Shown: one piece after another, positions 7,401-8,099 of the stretch
Layout of the letters: each line of letters begins with the position of its first letter
How positions within the stretch are numbered: the first letter of the stretch is position 1
Assembly (NCBI GenBank): GCA_002480345.1
Contig: DLBY01000033.1
Coordinates: 1-8,099, forward strand
From: Phycisphaerales bacterium UBA7812
GTDB lineage: Bacteria > Planctomycetota > Phycisphaerae > Phycisphaerales > UBA1924
Reading direction: 5' to 3'
DNA length: 8,099 bases
Notes under the pieces: generated by a model
Databases searched by the model: none
Seen by the model: the letters and a program-made list of their open reading frames with translations, nothing else
What the model was told of the DNA's origin: nothing
Made by a program: the position numbers and the translations under genes

Positions 7401-7739
7401 TCGACGATGTGGCATTCCTCGTGGGGCGACCCGGACGCGGCCCACCCGCACGCGTTTGCGTTTGCACTCTCGGCGCCCACGGAGATCACGGGGATCGCGT
7501 ACCTGCCCCGGCAATCAGGCGGTGAGAACGGCATGATTGGGCGATACGAGGTCCAGACCAGTCTCGACGGCGAAGCATGGAGGACCGTCGCGGCCGGTTC
7601 GTTCCGCCCCGGACCCGATGAACAACGCGTTCAATTCTCCGAGCCGACGCTCGCTCGATTCGTTCGTCTCCGGAGCCTCAACGCGGTGAACGGGTCCCGA
7701 TTCGCGGCGATCGCCGAGCTCCGAGTTCTGCTCCCCTGA
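4443..7739 (+). CDS. Secreted GH2-family glycoside hydrolase with C-terminal F5/8 type C domain
   Basis: This 1098-residue enzyme should remove sugars from the non-reducing end of a glycan or glycoside with retention of configuration. Residues 1-27 are a Sec signal peptide, with cleavage expected after AHA; there is no lipobox cysteine. Domains follow in order: GH2 sugar-binding jelly roll (about 30-230), Ig-like sandwich (about 235-340), and a TIM barrel (about 345-645) starting RFIVNGEPIFLRGT. The acid/base is probably E462 in AYGNEPNG and the nucleophile E548 in IIAHEIGQW, 86 residues apart. Residues about 655-765 look like a beta-sandwich. Residues about 770-935 form an alpha/beta accessory module (FSPVFWNTAWT, QWWDLIGYPG) that I recall from other large GH2 proteins. 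Residues about 951-1098 are an F5/8 type C or CBM32-like domain, with HAIDGDPSTMWHSSW and the ending RFVRLRSLNA. GGAGG lies 5 nt before the ATG. It is divergent from the symporter. Specificity (galactoside, glucuronide, arabinoside or other) cannot be set. Confidence 0.92.
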   Translation: MRGGPIRFLITVLAALGVALAGSAAHAGSDRSVTISGTWRVALDRQDEGRAALSRAFPSDRGEVWLPGSIQAQGLGDAPTWDSPWIADKREAEWARAEYDPYRDPAHFKMPFWLQPARVYVGAAVFEREIHIPRAWAGLHVQVALERVHWVSEAWLDGDPLGKQESLSTAHLYDLGVVGTDLDAGEHTLTLRVDNRLAYGVGPNAHSVSDHTQGNWNGIVGAMELRATPRVAIERVRVTPDAAGKRARAQVLLINRTTTDAPVEVRVRAEAEGAAEVVATASGLVPAGERIWIPIDLDLGPGAVMWSEFTPDVYSLTVDTSSELGVDSHRTVFGLRDIGTADGRFIVNGEPIFLRGTLDCLIYPETGYAPMDVAAWERVYRRVKEFGLNHVRYHSWCPPEAAFEAADRIGVYLQVEGPFWTNQGPQLGLGQPIDRYVYDETDRILAAYGNHPSFVLMAYGNEPNGPERGAKYLRGWVDHYKAADPRRLYTSGSGWPIIDESQFHVTYEPRIQRWGEGLKSTINSTPPSTERDYTDFVDRYDAPIIAHEIGQWCVFPDFSEMGKYTGHLKPKNFEIFRDLLEESGQGHLAGAFLMSSGRLQVMCYKEEIEAALRTPGYGGFQLLDLHDFPGQGTALVGVLDPFWDPKPYITAEEFRLFCGPITPLARLEKRVYTSGDALDATLQVAQFGGEDLRGARVVWSLETPGGRVLESGSFEGLDLPSGELCDIGVARATLRSERARRLVLRTRVESVGAENTWDLWVYPREQEAPVPEGVLLTHDLDDDAVRRLDEGGTVVLLPPADRIEGGVAFGFSPVFWNTAWTADQPPHTLGVHLDPAHPLFAGFPTSAHTDWQWWDLIGYPGAEAGAMVIDDLPAEIDPIVRPIDTWFRSRRLACLFEARVGSGKLIVCSFDLTTDLDQRPAAKRMRASLMRYIESDSCAPSASVDPAAIRGLFRDPSVMERLGARPVGPISAQPGFPASHAIDGDPSTMWHSSWGDPDAAHPHAFAFALSAPTEITGIAYLPRQSGGENGMIGRYEVQTSLDGEAWRTVAAGSFRPGPDEQRVQFSEPTLARFVRLRSLNAVNGSRFAAIAELRVLLP

Positions 7740-7754
7740 GCGCGCCAAGCGCGC
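7740..7754 (+). terminator. GC-only hairpin directly after the GH2 stop codon
   Basis: GCGCGC, loop CAA, GCGCGC begins at the base after the TGA. The stem is perfect and very stable, but no T-run follows; the next bases are again GC-rich. It may slow polymerase, protect the 3' end of the mRNA, or act with the weaker pair GAGACA (7765-7770) and TGTCTC (7795-7800). It is not a textbook intrinsic terminator. Confidence 0.4.
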
Positions 7755-7858
7755 GCACGCGCGGGAGACAAACACGGCGGGCGGGGCACGCGGGTGTCTC
7801 ACGGGGTTGCTGCTGTTTGGTAATCCGAAGCCAGTTTGGGGCTCTCTACGCCCATTCC

Positions 7859-7886
7859 TTGTAAGCCCGTCGCTCAAATTTATCAT
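7859..7886 (+). promoter_or_regulatory. Promoter candidate for the prepilin-like gene
   Basis: TTGTAA (7859-7864) and TATCAT (7881-7886) are separated by 16 nt. The -10 matches five of six consensus positions and the -35 four of six, and the spacer end is AT-rich (CAAATT) in GC-rich surroundings. It is the best sigma-70-like promoter in the window. Transcription would begin near 7893, leaving a leader of about 70 nt. It suggests that the prepilin gene is transcribed independently of the GH2 gene. Confidence 0.45.
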
Positions 7887-7961
7887 TGGCTGATCTGTTC
7901 GTCCTTTGCTGCACCCATCTGCATGGTGGGCGTCTCCGGCGTGCAGTAGGGTGAAGCTGTA

Positions 7962-8099
7962 ATGAAACACAACCGCGCAAACAGGTCCGGGGCGATCGAT
8001 CGGCAATCTCGGCGTCTGTCGGGACGCCTCAGCGGATCGAGCCACGCTCCCGCGTTCACGCTGGTCGAACTCCTTGTCGTCATCGCGATCATCGCGCTG
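7962..8099 (+). CDS. Prepilin-type N-terminal cleavage/methylation protein, first 46 residues (runs off right edge)
   Basis: The frame begins MKHNRANRSGAIDRQSRRLS and reaches SSHAPA followed by FTLVELLVVIAIIAL at the window end without a stop. The last block is the conserved N-terminal helix of type IV pilins and type II secretion pseudopilins, with the mature protein starting at Phe32 and Glu at +5. Planctomycetes have many such genes, often of the DUF1559 group, but the class cannot be told from this fragment. The basic leader of 31 residues is long, and the residue before the cleavage site is Ala in place of the common Gly; both are seen in planctomycete members as far as I recall. The start is firm: an in-frame TAG lies at 7947-7949, no other start codon intervenes, and GGTGA lies 7 nt upstream of the ATG. 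It probably has no functional tie to the sugar genes. Confidence 0.85.
   Translation, partial: MKHNRANRSGAIDRQSRRLSGRLSGSSHAPAFTLVELLVVIAIIAL

Noticed and set aside
7515..8045. Minus-strand frame of 176 codons over the end of GH2 and the following intergenic region
   Set aside because: It overlaps the well-defined F5/8 type C domain and the prepilin start on the other strand and shows no recognisable motif.

Overview
The window is high-GC bacterial DNA that most resembles a planctomycete, probably of the Phycisphaerae type. The evidence is a prepilin-type N-terminus of the form AFTLVELLVVIAIIAL at the right edge, a XylR-like regulator with a sugar-binding N-terminal half, a DUF5107 protein, an SGLT-type sodium symporter and a large exported GH2-type glycoside hydrolase. 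The taxonomic call is an inference from gene content. No RNA gene, insertion sequence, CRISPR array or prophage was seen.

Layout. (1) 1-1113, minus strand: the N-terminal 371 residues of a DUF5107-domain protein that runs off the left edge. (2) 1114-1365: a divergent intergenic region with a perfect 9-bp inverted repeat and weak promoter candidates. (3) 1366-2589, plus strand: a XylR-type regulator (periplasmic-binding-protein-like sensor plus AraC DNA-binding domain). (4) 2600-4225, minus strand: a sodium/solute symporter, convergent with the regulator and separated from it by only 10 bp. (5) 4226-4442: a divergent intergenic region with a direct repeat at exactly 21-bp spacing, the arrangement used by AraC-family regulators. 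(6) 4443-7739, plus strand: a secreted 1098-residue GH2-family enzyme with a C-terminal F5/8 type C (CBM32-like) domain. (7) 7740-7961: a hairpin after the stop codon, then a plausible promoter. (8) 7962-8099, plus strand: the first 46 residues of a prepilin-like protein that runs off the right edge.

Working model (inference). The exported hydrolase releases a sugar from a glycan or glycoside outside the cytoplasmic membrane. The symporter brings the sugar in with sodium. The XylR-like protein senses the sugar and acts at one or both of the divergent intergenic regions that flank the regulator-symporter pair. The DUF5107 protein is transcribed away from the regulator and may be a further member of the regulon; its biochemical role is not known. 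The prepilin gene has its own promoter candidate and is probably outside this unit. The substrate cannot be read from the sequence.
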